A stretch of 64,000 nucleotides of DNA from Himantopus leucocephalus (taxonomy: Eukaryota; Chordata; Aves; Charadriiformes; Recurvirostridae). The notes under the pieces were generated by a model. The model saw only the letters and a list, made by a program, of their open reading frames with translations, did not search any database and had not been told where the DNA came from. Positions 1-11,800 of the stretch are shown piece after piece (the stretch's first letter is position 1; the number at the start of each line of letters is the position of its first letter). The position numbers and the translations under genes were made by a program. The stretch covers positions 97,335,332 through 97,399,331 of the forward strand of contig RSEF01000001.1 in assembly GCA_003993805.1 (NCBI GenBank), read 5' to 3'.

Positions 1-609
1 TGTCTTCTTCTGCAGGATCGACAGTCTTTGCTGTCTTTCTTGAAGAGGCCAAAGCTGCTTGTTGGGGCACATTCCAAAGGGTTTGTGTTCGTGCCTCGGA
101 AAGGCTTGGCAGGCTGAATGTCGCTTCTGCCTCCCTGTTAGATATGCAGTGCATATAGCCCAGTCACACTCCTGGGAGGTGCTGTTGTGTTTCCAACTCT
201 TATATTTTCTTCAAGTAAGCTGTAGTCTCATTATACCCTCCCTGCAAAGTAGAAGCAAGGCGGATTAGTAATATATCTGAAGGAAATCAAAGGAAAATCC
301 GTGGTACTGGTGGGAACAGGAATTAGGATATCATTCACCCAGTCTGTATGTTCTCCATGGAGATGGTGTGGGACACTGCTGGGGGTGATGCAGGAGCCAG
401 GAGACCACCCAGCTCACCAAGGGAAGATTTGGGGACAGTTTGAGCATCAGTAGGAACCACAGACACAAGTTTGCAGGTGTCTGTCGTGAACTTGGGGCAA
501 CTAGGCAAGAGCAACAGCAGGAGACAGAATACAGCAAAACTCCTGGATTTGGCTTGTGCAGTCTTGGCAAGGCTCTGTTTTCAGAAGGACAGCTTGTCCC
601 ACTTTCCAT

Positions 610-638
610 GGGGGGGNGGGGGGGGGGGGGGGGGGGGG
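610..638 (+). repeat. Poly-G homopolymer containing one N
   Basis: An almost pure run of G with an N at 617. Runs of this kind are error-prone in sequencing, so the true length is unknown. Frames crossing it are poly-glycine or poly-proline artefacts. Confidence 0.9.
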
Positions 639-2260
639 CTGTATCTCCTGGTCTTGTACATGCCAACCCATAGCTGGGGAAGTGGCATCCGTGATGAGGA
701 GGAAGAGGAGCTTTCCTGGAAGAGCAACTGCTAACTTGCCGATTGCTGCTGTCCACTCACCTGGGTGCAGCAGACACCCTGGATACCTTCTTGAACAAAA
801 GTTCCTTGTCATTGAGACTGGGAACGCTACTGCCCTGAGGGTAACCTTGCTAGTAGGTGTGTGTTGCTAGGGGCTCCTAATACTGCCTGGGGAGCCGGGG
901 ACAAAGGTCTGACTGTTGGTCACTTGGGGAGAGGAATGCTGCTCCAGTGTCAACAGTAAGGACTGGTTCTTTCTTTCTGGCTGATGATAGCTGGCTTGTA
1001 AATAGTAGAAACCTGTGCGGTCTGTTTGCTTGCTCGGACCTAGAAGGCTCTCATTTGTTGTTTGTTCCTCTTACAAAGCCATTTTTGGAACCTCTTCTTC
1101 CCAGCAAAGGAGATAGATATCCTTATGCAAATGCTGTTTATAGCTTTCCATTAATCATCCAGAAAGGGCTGTCAAACAAACGGGGGAAGGCTAGGCAGTT
1201 TAAAGCTCCAAGTTAGGCAATTTAAGTCTCCAAGTTGCTGACTCTGAAATTTCAAAGTGAAAGTTTAATAATTTGAGTTAACCTTTAATGGAACAAACAG
1301 TAACTCATTCTTGTCCTTGCTATGTGCAGAGTCAGTGCTCAGTACAGAATGTGATGTAAAACAAAATGCCTCATTTTCTGCGTCTGTTTCTTGCCCCCTC
1401 ACCCACATGTATGTTGTTTTTTCTCGGAGCTTCCACGTTGTATTGCAGAGGGAACACATAAGGACGGCACTACCTTCTAGGCACATAATTTCTCTCTAAA
1501 AACATCTTAGTCCTCTCAGACAGAGGAATGTGTTTTCTCTCTGTGTTAGGCATCCCTTACACGCCCTGTCGCTGACATTTTCCAAGAAGCTGTTCGTGAG
1601 AATTACACCAGCTAACATATAAACCCTTCAGGGAACTGCAAGTCAACTTGGGCTGAGCTCTACATCTGACATGGGGAGAGCAGTTTTCAGACAGCGTGGG
1701 GTACTAATCCGGCCAGGGTCAGGCCCTTGTATTGATTTGTTCTTTTTGATAGACTTGAAGGCTCTGTCAGTCTCAAGGATTATAGAGCATCGACCGGCTA
1801 CCACTCTGTTTGGACAAAGAGGGCTGTGCATTAGGATAGCTTGAAGAAGCATGTGCAGAAAAGACATTTAATGACCTGAGTCACTTTGTGGGGGTTACGT
1901 GTGAGTGTCCTCCCGTTATTTGCCAGCAGGCTTTGCCCTCAGTGTTCATTACTCAGAATGCTTTGCCAAATGAATATATCCTACTGATCTGCTGGAGTCT
2001 CACATTGGACCCCGACAGCCATTCCCAGGAATGGCTTTCAGTGCTCTGTTGGTAACTGGCCTTGGGCAGATGGTGGATTAGGAGGTGTAGTTAGTCTGCT
2101 GGGCTACATGATGTTATTTCTGATCAGCTGTTCCTTGAGATAACAAAGGTATTTTCAAGACAGGCATACATGCAGTGCCGACAGAACTGCACTGGTAAAT
2201 ATTGATATTTTTCCCAGGACAAAAGCTCTTGCTGATAAAATTACCTGTCTCCAAAGTTTG

Positions 2261-2282
2261 AAAAAAAAAAGGGGGGGGGGGG
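2261..2282 (+). repeat. A10-G12 homopolymer pair
   Basis: Ten A followed directly by about twelve G. Simple low-complexity tract with no evident function. Confidence 0.85.
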
Positions 2283-5200
2283 ATGAACATGAGCAGGGTC
2301 TTTGGGAGGCAAGAGAAGGGGGACGTACTCCCTAGACAGGGAAAACAGAGTGTAGCTGGAAGGAAAAACACAGCAAGATCAAGAGACTGTGGAAGACCTG
2401 GAAGGAGCCCTGCAGCCTGGAATACTCCACACAGGGTGCCTCTCAGGTATCGTGATAGGATATCTCTCCCTTCTCAGAGGAGGCAAACCACACTGGTGAC
2501 ACAGCTGTGCTCATAGCTCTGTGCATGAGCGTCTAGTTTGTCCCCAGAAGATTGCAGGAGCAGTGCAGAAGCTGGCTTAGCAGGGCTTCTTGGCCTTCCC
2601 ATGTCAGGAGGTGATTCACAAGGGTGCACTGACCATCTGGAGTGCCATGTCAAGACAGATCCTGGCAGTGGCTCACAGGCAGTGTAGAGGACTTTGTCTG
2701 TTTCCAGCCAAGGGTGGCTCATCACCTCCCTGTTTTGAGAGATGGGGGCTTGTTCTGAATGCTGCTGCTTCCAGCTTCCCCTCAAGGGCAGGCGAGGCTG
2801 AGGACAGGTAGAGTTGATAAGGCAGTGCCAAGTTCTCCTCCTTCCAGACCACCAGTGTTCCCATTTTCGGTGCTTCTCAAGCACCTCTTGGCCCCATTGT
2901 TACAGATGTGGGATCACAAGGCTGGAAAGATGTCCAAAATTTTGGCCAAATCCCAAGGATAGCTTTCATCTTTCTCAGCCTGCTGGCTACCTTCACCTCT
3001 CATGAGCACTCTCTCAAACTTGGCTGTTTATCAGCTTGCCACAACTCCATGTTCTCCTGGTTCTCCTCCTTCACTGATAGCTCGTCCAGCATTACAGTGA
3101 CATTGAAGTAAGGTATGAACTTCTTGTAAGTAAGGGAACTCTTCTGACAGAATTATTATTTGTGAAGAAAGAAACAAGTTGTATCATGAAGGGAAGAGCG
3201 ACTGCAGTCAGGTTCTTGTGCCCATGCCTCCCTCACACCACTGAACATCTTCCTGGGCCCTGACCCACCTTCAGTCTTTCCTGCCCCCACTGTTCCCTCA
3301 TGCAGGCAAGAGGCAGCATGTGCTGTGGACAGCTGTAGGGCACGAGCAGGTGGGCCCAGCAAATCTGGCAACACTTTATGCCTGCTGTCACCTTCCCCAC
3401 CTTCTCCATCATGAGAGCTGCTCAGTAATTCATGTGGTGTTGCCCTGGTAAATGGGACTTGCTCTGGTCCTACCAGGGCTACCTGTCCTGGAGATACAGA
3501 CCTGTTTTTCCAAAATGTAAGTAACCCTATCGTTGACTGTGCAGTGAGGTGTGCTGCGGCTACGACCCAGAGTTAACTGGTGCTGAAAGGGGACACCTCG
3601 TTTGTGTGCTGCAATAAATGCAGCCATAAATCAGGTGTCACCAAGGGCAACAGGATATTTCTTAATGTGCATTTCCCACCAGGCCACTGTGGCCTAGAGC
3701 TATTCTTAGCTTCTAGTAATGCTCTGCTAAATTACGACAGGTTTAGTAATCAGTAGAGTACTACAAAATAAGTTGGATTTTTTTTTCCGGATTAAAAAGG
3801 GCTATTCCATGCTAAAACAGAAGGGAAGTGAAAACCATATGAAGTCTGCTTTATAAGTTCAAACTATTGCAGCAACCAAAGAGAGACAGTGATTCTCAGG
3901 TGAAAGATTTCCACTCCTCAGTTTCATTCAGAGGCCAGAAGATGAAGGATGTGCTTTCACTAACAGCCAAGACTGGAGCATTAGGAGTAAGTCCTGTTCA
4001 CACCTCTGCCACAGATGTTGCACAGGGTGTTCAAGTAGCTCCTCTACCTGGAGAGCAATTAGCTTCACAGTCAAGCACTGACATTGAAGTAGCACATGAG
4101 CAGCTGAGTAAACCCAATGACTAGTCACTCTTGAAAGGAGAAGGTCCTGGCTCCTCTGTCCTTGTTGCAGGCTACGCAGTCCTGCCCCACCAGAAACATC
4201 ACTGGGTGTGACACTCCTCTGACCACAAGGGAGCCAATTCAACTCCCTGACCCAGCAGGAAACAATTTGCTTTCTAATTTTACTTTGTTTCGTAACAGGT
4301 GACTAGGTTTAGTGGAGGTTCAGATCTGTGCTCTCATCAGTGCAGTGTGGTGGGACATGGGAGGAGCTTCAACACAAGCTGTGACATGTAACTTCATCCT
4401 GGCATGAGGAGGCTGGAAGTGGTGAGTCCTGGGTGCTAAATGCCTTAGAATACAGTTTGTTGACTTTGGTGCCTGTACAAGAGCCACAGCCTATTCCAGC
4501 CCTCTCTCTGCTGCCTAGAAAAGCCTGTTGTGTGTCGTGCAACACATCTGGCTATGTTCATCCCTTTTAGAGGTGAACAGGCTCTTTTGGAGTTGAACTG
4601 TGGTCCAAAAGACTAAGCGCACACTTCTGAAATTTTGCACATGCACACTGAAAAGGCTACTGTACCCCTCAGGGCATTGTAAGCCCTCCTGAACCCTGCT
4701 CAGCCTTTGCAGCCAGTTTGCTCATCACTGACTAGTATTGATTGGTCTTGATTTGAACCTCTGGTTGTTGCAGAGAAAGTAATTTGAGTTTTGTTAGGTG
4801 CTGGACTGTTCCAAATTCCTCTGGACATCCTCAGCTCTGCATGGGAAAGCTGTTCGCTCCCTCTAATCATCCAAACTTGCTGGAGGTGGCTATGGACTGT
4901 GAAAAATTCTCCTTTCCCCATCCTCCCTGGAACACACTCCAGAAGTAGATGACAGGATACACAGGTTTCCCTTTGGGGAAACTGAACATGGTGGTGCAAG
5001 CTCCCTTCTCTCTTCTTTCACAATCTCTCTGACCTTATGCCCAAGAGCTACTCATCCTGCCGCCAGCCTCGAGTGAGACCAAGCACAGAGGCAAAAACTT
5101 GCAGAGTCTGTGCCAGTTTCTTTCCTTTACATGCTCTGATGTCCATCATAATGGCAGATCTGAGAGCAGCAGGAGCTGGCCTTGGGGAGTAGTAGTAGTT

Positions 5201-5723
5201 TGGTCTGGAGGAGTTCAGAAGAAGAAAACAGCAGTAGGAAAGAGGCCTCTGCCAAACCCGTGTGGTTCTGACAGCACTGCTGAGCCTTGGAGGAGCCTCT
5301 TAGCACAGCACAGAGAGGCAGGGGAAGATGCACATCGCGAATGGGGCTGAGAAGGGGACCTGCAGGTGGGACTTCTCTGCCCAGTGCCAACAGCAAGATT
5401 GGAGATTTTAGCAAGGAGACCTGAGCTAGTCTTCGATATAACGCAACCCACCAGTGGTGGTTGAGCTGTGGATCTACATGGGAGGCTGCTGCACTCTTGC
5501 CCCAGGATTAGCTGGCTACCAAACCATGAGCTGTGGGGTTTTTTTTGTTTTAAATCAGACATGTTTCTTTAATGGATGGTGTAGAAAGTCTCTTGCGTTG
5601 CCCCAGTGACTGACCAGGTCTCCCTGCTTTTGACTGGCCTAATGGGGGGGAGCTGAGATGCTCACTGCTTCCTCATTCCGGAGAGTTCACTGCTTGGGCT
5701 CACCACTCCTTAGCTGAGTTCAG

Positions 5724-5731
5724 TTATTTAA
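5724..5731 (+). promoter_or_regulatory. TATA-like element upstream of VTCN1
   Basis: TTATTTAA lies 108 nt before the VTCN1 start codon. If it acts as a TATA element, transcription would begin near 5755 and give a short 5' leader. There is no CpG island here, which fits a tissue-restricted promoter. However, a polypyrimidine tract and AG at 5826-5827 could instead be a splice acceptor of a coding exon fed by an upstream non-coding exon. Weak, position-based call. Confidence 0.25.
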
Positions 5732-5838
5732 GCAGGACGGCTCAGGAGAACATACCATGCGAAAGACAGGGGCTGTGCTGAACAGTGTGGGACCTTCTGG
5801 CACCTGGTGTTTGGCTTGTCTTCATAGGTGCCGTGATC

Positions 5839-5870
5839 ATGGCATCCCAAGGCCAGGTCATTTTCTGGAG
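5839..5870 (+). CDS. VTCN1: VTCN1 coding exon 1 (start of leader)
   Basis: Encodes MASQGQVIFW plus two bases of codon 11, then the donor GTATGG. The start was chosen because MASxGQ(I/V)(L/I)FW is the conserved N-terminus of vertebrate B7-H4. An in-frame ATG at 5785 would add 18 hydrophobic residues but has no support from the family. Confidence 0.9.
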
Positions 5871-8800
5871 GTATGGTATTATCTGCATCCGCTTTGGGAG
5901 AGAGGGGGGAGGGAATTGCATTTTCCAGACTCCTCGGCTGTATCACCCTGCTGCCGGGAGCTTTCAAGACACCAGTTCTTTGCGGCTTGACTCTATACTG
6001 CACTCACCGGAACAGCTTCTTTTATAGAATCAGTAAGGCCATGTAGCTGTCAGACACCCATGTGCAGGTCACTGACTGCATCCAGGGTGGAGATTTATGT
6101 CCTAGAAACTCTGCATGGCCGGAATATGCCACCTCAGGTTTGAATGCTGTTGAAGGTCAGGGTACTGATGGCACTGTGCTCCTGCTGTTGTTGGTTGAGG
6201 TATCAATGGCTTGAGGGAGGCTCCGCGTTCCTGTTGCTGGCCCTCGGACAGTCACTTACATCTCCATCACATCGGCGTGCTGTGGGAAGAAAGGCAGAAG
6301 CTGTCCTACGGCAAGTTTTCTTGTTGTGTGGGCCAGGAGTAAAAGCTGGGAAGACGTGCAAGCTAGTTTGTGCCTCTTGTTGCAATGAGCCTCTTTCCTT
6401 TGAAGCTAATGACCAAGTCTTGGTGAACTACAGTCAGAAAAAGAAGTATCATGGGGAAGGCCATAAAACTATCTACCTCATATGCTTATCTCCTGATTAG
6501 TTGCAAATAACCCCCACTAGTTGTGAAATTAGTTGGCAAACTTGCTTCAGCCTCTGATAAATGTGGACGGGGCTTGCATCTAAACCTGACTGCTTGAACC
6601 ACCAACAAGCCGCGTCTCCTCATCCCAGGTGTGGGGCCTTCCAGGGTGGATAGAGGTGGAGGCTCCAGTGAGGTGTGTGAGACATCCCTGCTTGCCCTTA
6701 TTCTGTCAAAAAGGTTTCAGCTGTTACAAGTATCTGTCTCACCTGACCTGAACAGCAGTGGGGAGAAGGACAGTCCACATGTGAACAGAAGAGACCTCTC
6801 ATGCATGAGCCGTGCTCCAGCTAAACAGTACCTTTTCACTGACAAAAGTGAGATCACTAGTAGACATAATGTAACACGGTTTAAATATCCACTGGGCATT
6901 GTATTCCTCATGCGTCTGGAATGCATGTAATAACCAGCTCTGTCATTCTCAAGAGGTAGCCCAGCTGGCTTTTGTCAGGGAAATGCAGTAACTGATGGGT
7001 GTGAAAAAACAAACGCCTACCCATTGCTACTCTGAGAACCATCCTCCGGCTCTGCCAGCACCCCTGCCTGCCCCAGGCGGCTGTGCGCAGCGGGGCAGCA
7101 GCAGGTTACTGGAAGCAGCAGGCTTCTTAAGGCCGTTGGCCTGTTCAGGCTAATTCTGAAATGCAGAAATAGCCCAGAGAGAGGGGTGAATTTTCCAGGA
7201 AGCTTCAGAGAAGCAGTGGGAGGTTTCTATTGGTTTCAGGAAAAAACAAACCAAACCAAAACAACTCAAAACCTAAAACTGAAGTGCCGAGAAAAGTTGA
7301 GCTCTGCAATTATTAACTGCTTATTGGAATGGAAACCCCTTCCTTTTGGGTTACCCCTGCCATGCTATTTCCACAGTAAGCTTTGATATAAGGAGGAAGG
7401 CAGGGGACCTTCAATCTCTTAATCTTCCAGTTTTTTTGATCCTCGCACCTCTAAGCCCATTCCCGAGGGAAAGCTTACTCTGCGCGGAGCTCGAGATCAG
7501 GAGGATTAAGCCTCTGCCGCCTGTCACAGCAGGGCGGCGAGCCTCTCTCTGTCCCCAGGCTGTGCTCGGCAGCATTCAGGCTGCCCAGAGCTGCAGGCAA
7601 AACCCCATTTGGCTGATCAGGAACGGGACCACAGAAAAGAGAGTAGGATGCACAGAGCAGCATCCCGCAGGCTGCCAAAGCGCCACCAGGAACCGAGGGT
7701 GGCGTCAGGGCTCCAACTTGTTCAGCCCCAGCCGTCTGCGTCAGTCTGTTGCCATGCCTCTGGAACGCTGGAAGTACGAGGGGTGCTGATGCGCAGAAAA
7801 TTGCTTTTCGCTTGAACTGCTGGACTGTTGCGAAACACAGCTACCATCAGCATGCGGCTGGGTTGCCAGCTTCCTCTTGTTTGTCCTGCACTCCGGATCG
7901 ACTTAATACACGCAGGGGGCTCGCAGGCAGATGTTTTTAAAGCCCTTGTGATACTTGGATCTCACAATTTAAGTGGCAGAAACTCCAAAAGGCCTGATTT
8001 CCCCTTGTCCCTGGCAAGTAGTGTTGAAGTGGGCAGTGGCATCCTTGTACCCAAAATAGCCATACCCCCTTTAACAAACAAGCAGCTTTTTCCATCAGCC
8101 CTGTTGCTGCCTTGAACCAGAGGTGGGAAGCACCTCTCTGGATGCAGAGCTAGCAAGGCTTTGCAGCTATGGGGGAAGGTGGCGCCAGCGGAGGACAAAA
8201 ACATTGGTGCTGGCCCATTTGTGCTTGTTTGCTATTTGTGTGAGCAAGCTGAGGATGGTACAGTGCTAGGGCAGAGGTGGTGTTCAGGCCACATGGTCCT
8301 TTTAGGACCGAGGGCAAGTATGGTGGCACCTGAAACTTTCAGGGACTGCACAGGAGGGCGCCTTGGCTGCTCGTCTCCTGGCATACCCCCTCTGGCATTT
8401 ATCAATGAAATCCTCCATAAACTGCAGGCAGCATCCCTCGGTTCCCAGCAGTGTCTCCCCTGCCCACTCTCGAGAAGAAGGATTTTAATCTAGGGGTGTG
8501 AGGGTGAGTCACAGCCACCGTGAGACAGCGTGGCTGACACTTGCTCCAGGCATATGTGCTGTGGGTCTGAGCCCGTGCTTCCCAGGCGTGAGAGCTGAGG
8601 CTGATCATGGCAACCTTGGCTGAGTTTATGGCAACTATCTCGCTCTGGGATCAGCTCCATAGAAATTGGTGCAGCTCCTCAAGGAGGTAGATATTATTCA
8701 GCATATGCAAGAGGCTCGGTATCTGCTCTGGAATAGGAAAACACAGAGTTGTCCCATGGTGAGCCTCGCCGAGACCCTGAGTGAATCGGGGTTGAGCCCC

Positions 8801-11800
8801 ATAGAACATGACAAATCTCCACCAGGAGATGTCACCCTGCAAGATCCACATGAGCCAACAAACAAAGTCCCCATCCCACAGGTCCCCAGGGGAGGTTGTG
8901 GTTGGTGATGGGTCCCCAGCTGCCCGGTGCCCATGGCTGGAGGATATCTGCTGCTTTCCTCCGCAGCAGGTTCAGCTGTGACTGCAGCTGCAGGGCACCG
9001 GGAGGGGGCAGGCAGAGAACTACTGTCCACCCTGGTCTGAGTGAAAGCTGGTGAGAACAGGGAGGAATTCAGACATGTGACACCTCCCAACTCTGAGCAC
9101 ATCTAAGCAGGTAGGGCTTGGTACAGATGAGAAGGTATATGTGGACTCGTATGAACCTTTATATGGACTTATTGCATACTTGTGGTGAAATACAGTTTTG
9201 ATCCCTTCTTCTGAGCATGCTGGCATGTGCAGACAGGGCTTCCTCAGACAGCTTTCCACTGGCTTTAAGGATCAGTATGGAAGGGAGATGGCAAGAGGGC
9301 AAGAAAGCCTTCTGCAACATCTCCCCTCCTCTCCATCTCCTCTTTCAACCCATCTTCCCTTTCTCCCTTCCCTGCTGCTCCCTGCAGGAGGGGCTTGTTC
9401 ACATGTGCAACTCCCTAGAGCTCCGTATCAGCCCTGTGATTGTGGCATCCGTGGTGACTGAGGTGTGATTGTGCAAGTAACTGAAGCAGCACACATTGAC
9501 GGTGGGAGGTGTTTGCGGTTGTATGGACACTGATGGGCTCTCTGGTGGGAGGCTAACCGATTGGGAAAGAGTGTGCTGCAAGCCAGCAAATGCTGTTGAA
9601 GCGGAGCAGCTATTTTTGTGTGGGCGGGAGGGCCGTGACATCTTGCAGCCTGGTGCTGCCTGGGGACAAGATGGGAAGGAGCAACTCAGGAGTTTCTTCG
9701 TACAACGGAGCAAAACAAGCCCTGGGATGGCAGCCCTGGACGCTGGTGCGGAGTGGCCACTGTTGGTGCCCGTGCCTCCTGCAGCGTAGCTACGTCCAGT
9801 GCCCTGCCGGGCTTGGGAATGGGGTGAAGTCCCCTGTGAGGACCTCCTGCAGCTCTCTGGGCTTCTCCTCTGACAATCCTGAGCAGGGATGAGCCCAGCT
9901 CACCTGTGAGACTGTTGGGCACAAGCACGTGAGCTGCTTGCCCCAGGATGTACCTGGGGGGTTCTGTGGGAAGCTGCTTCAGGGCTTGCTCTTGTGGGGA
10001 GCTGAGCTCGCTGCCACCCCCCAGTCCACATGAAAATGTGCCCAGGACCACGTGTGACAGAGCCACTGGCTGCGGTGGGAGCTTGCACCCAGCCATGCTT
10101 ATGGCTATGTCCAAGCTGGGGCTGTGCCAGAGACAGGTTATGCTCAGGAAGGCTCAGGCTGTGCTGCTCTGTGCCATGCTGCCTGTCACCTCCTCTGCTG
10201 GGTCTGCTCTGCCTTTGTGGCTTTGGCAAGTGGTCCTCTCCTCCTCAGTCTCTCATTCAACAGCCCTTTAGACATCTCTGCATGGGGCATCCCAAATCTG
10301 ACCAGCTCACAAACCTGGCCCTGTTTCCAGTCCCCTCCTGCCTGTTCCCCGGCTCATACTGGATGTCTCCTGGGGCCAGCGGCCTGTCTCAGTGCTTTGC
10401 TCACACTCCTGGGCAACTGGTCCCTCACAAGTGCCAGCAGAGACTGCCTGGCTCGCTTATGCACCGGGAGATGCGGAGAGGAGCATCCTCCAGTGGGACC
10501 TGCTGCCTCCTCCCAAAGGCAAAGCCTGGGTCTCCTCTCCTCCCGCCCCATGGTCCCTGCCTTTGATGACAAGTGCTCACCCAAATGTTCATCACTACTG
10601 TGGTCATGTGCTTCACTGGTCCACCTTGCTTTACGTCTGCGGCTTACCGACCTCGACCTCCTTCCTGCCGGTGGCTCTGCAGACGTGCACTGTAGGTGTA
10701 GGGTGTGAAAGCAGCTGAGCTGTGTGGTAATGTTGTCCTTTCTTTTTTCTCCAAATAGCCTGACTACGATCATTATCATCCTGGCTGTGGTGATTGCCCT
10801 GATCATTGGGTTTGGTGTCTCAGGTATGTGACTGATCAGATTTCTTGGTGTTACCAGCAGGGCTGCCCTGCCACTACCTCCATGTCTCCATCGTGTGCAT
10901 AGGCTGAGGTGTGATCTTGTGTAGAAGTGCCACCTACAACCCTTCAACAAAGGCTCGCTTTATAAAGCTTATGTACCAGATGGCTGAATTAAGACTGCAC
11001 AGGTGACTTCAGTTCTCACCTTTCTTCACAAGGTATCACCCCATGGCATTAAACCACAAGGAGCTGTGATCTCCTTGGAGACTGTGAGCTCTTGTAGGTT
11101 TTAAATAATGCAGATATTTTTACATACACACATGCACACACGCACACGCGCATGCGCTCAGGGTGGGTTTGAAGACACCGACACTTGGGACTCAGAGCTG
11201 AGTGAGGAAATCTGTGTTGGCTCTTAATTTCTGCGAAAACTTGTCAGTGGGCCAGCCCCAGGCTGCAGCAGTGGCTGTTGCGTGCACGAGCCCTGGTGCT
11301 GTGGGACAGCTCTGTTTTGCCCTGGGAAGTGAGTTCCTGGCCTATGATTTCACAGCAGAAATTAAGGCTTTTTGTTTGTTTGTTTGTTTGTTTGTTTTTT
11401 AGTTATCTGGCATGTTAGCAACTGAAACATTCAACTCCATCTGTTGCTCCATGGAAAGCCAGCCGAGGCAAGGGATCGATAAGCGTAGTGCAGCTTGTGC
11501 TGCTGGAGGCGTAGTGCTGTGTTAGCTGAAATTTCCTTGGCCTTGGAGCCCTAAACCTACACATACAGAAAGTCCTGCACATACTGTGCTCCTTCTCCCA
11601 GATGGGAGGAGGTGATGGTATTTATTGCGAAGTCGGGCAGTATCTGCCAGGATGGGGCACATTCCCCTGCTCCCTCAGAGACAATAAAAATGTGTTGCTT
11701 TGGTGTTAGCCAAAATGCAGCCTCCTCAGGGTGTGCTGACTGACGACGAATTAGGGAAGGGCTGCATGGGAAAGAAGACCCAGCTCTGGGAAGAAGCTAA

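Larger units (their letters stand above)
1..5720. other. Region upstream of VTCN1 with no recognisable gene
   Basis: I looked on both strands for exons with plausible splice sites and protein resemblance and found none I can support. Open frames here are short (under about 145 codons), overlap one another on both strands and show no family motif. The stretch holds simple homopolymers (610-638, 2261-2282) and otherwise mixed unique-looking sequence. It may contain VTCN1 regulatory DNA or the flank of a neighbouring gene, but nothing visible shows which. Confidence 0.5.

Noticed and set aside
3867..4124. 85-codon plus-strand frame with Ser/Gln/Val-rich composition, considered as a possible exon
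   Set aside because: No recognisable domain and no convincing flanking splice sites; frames of this length are expected by chance.
10354..10950. 198-codon minus-strand frame overlapping VTCN1 exon 2
   Set aside because: Opposite to a verified exon, with no family resemblance and no splice logic.
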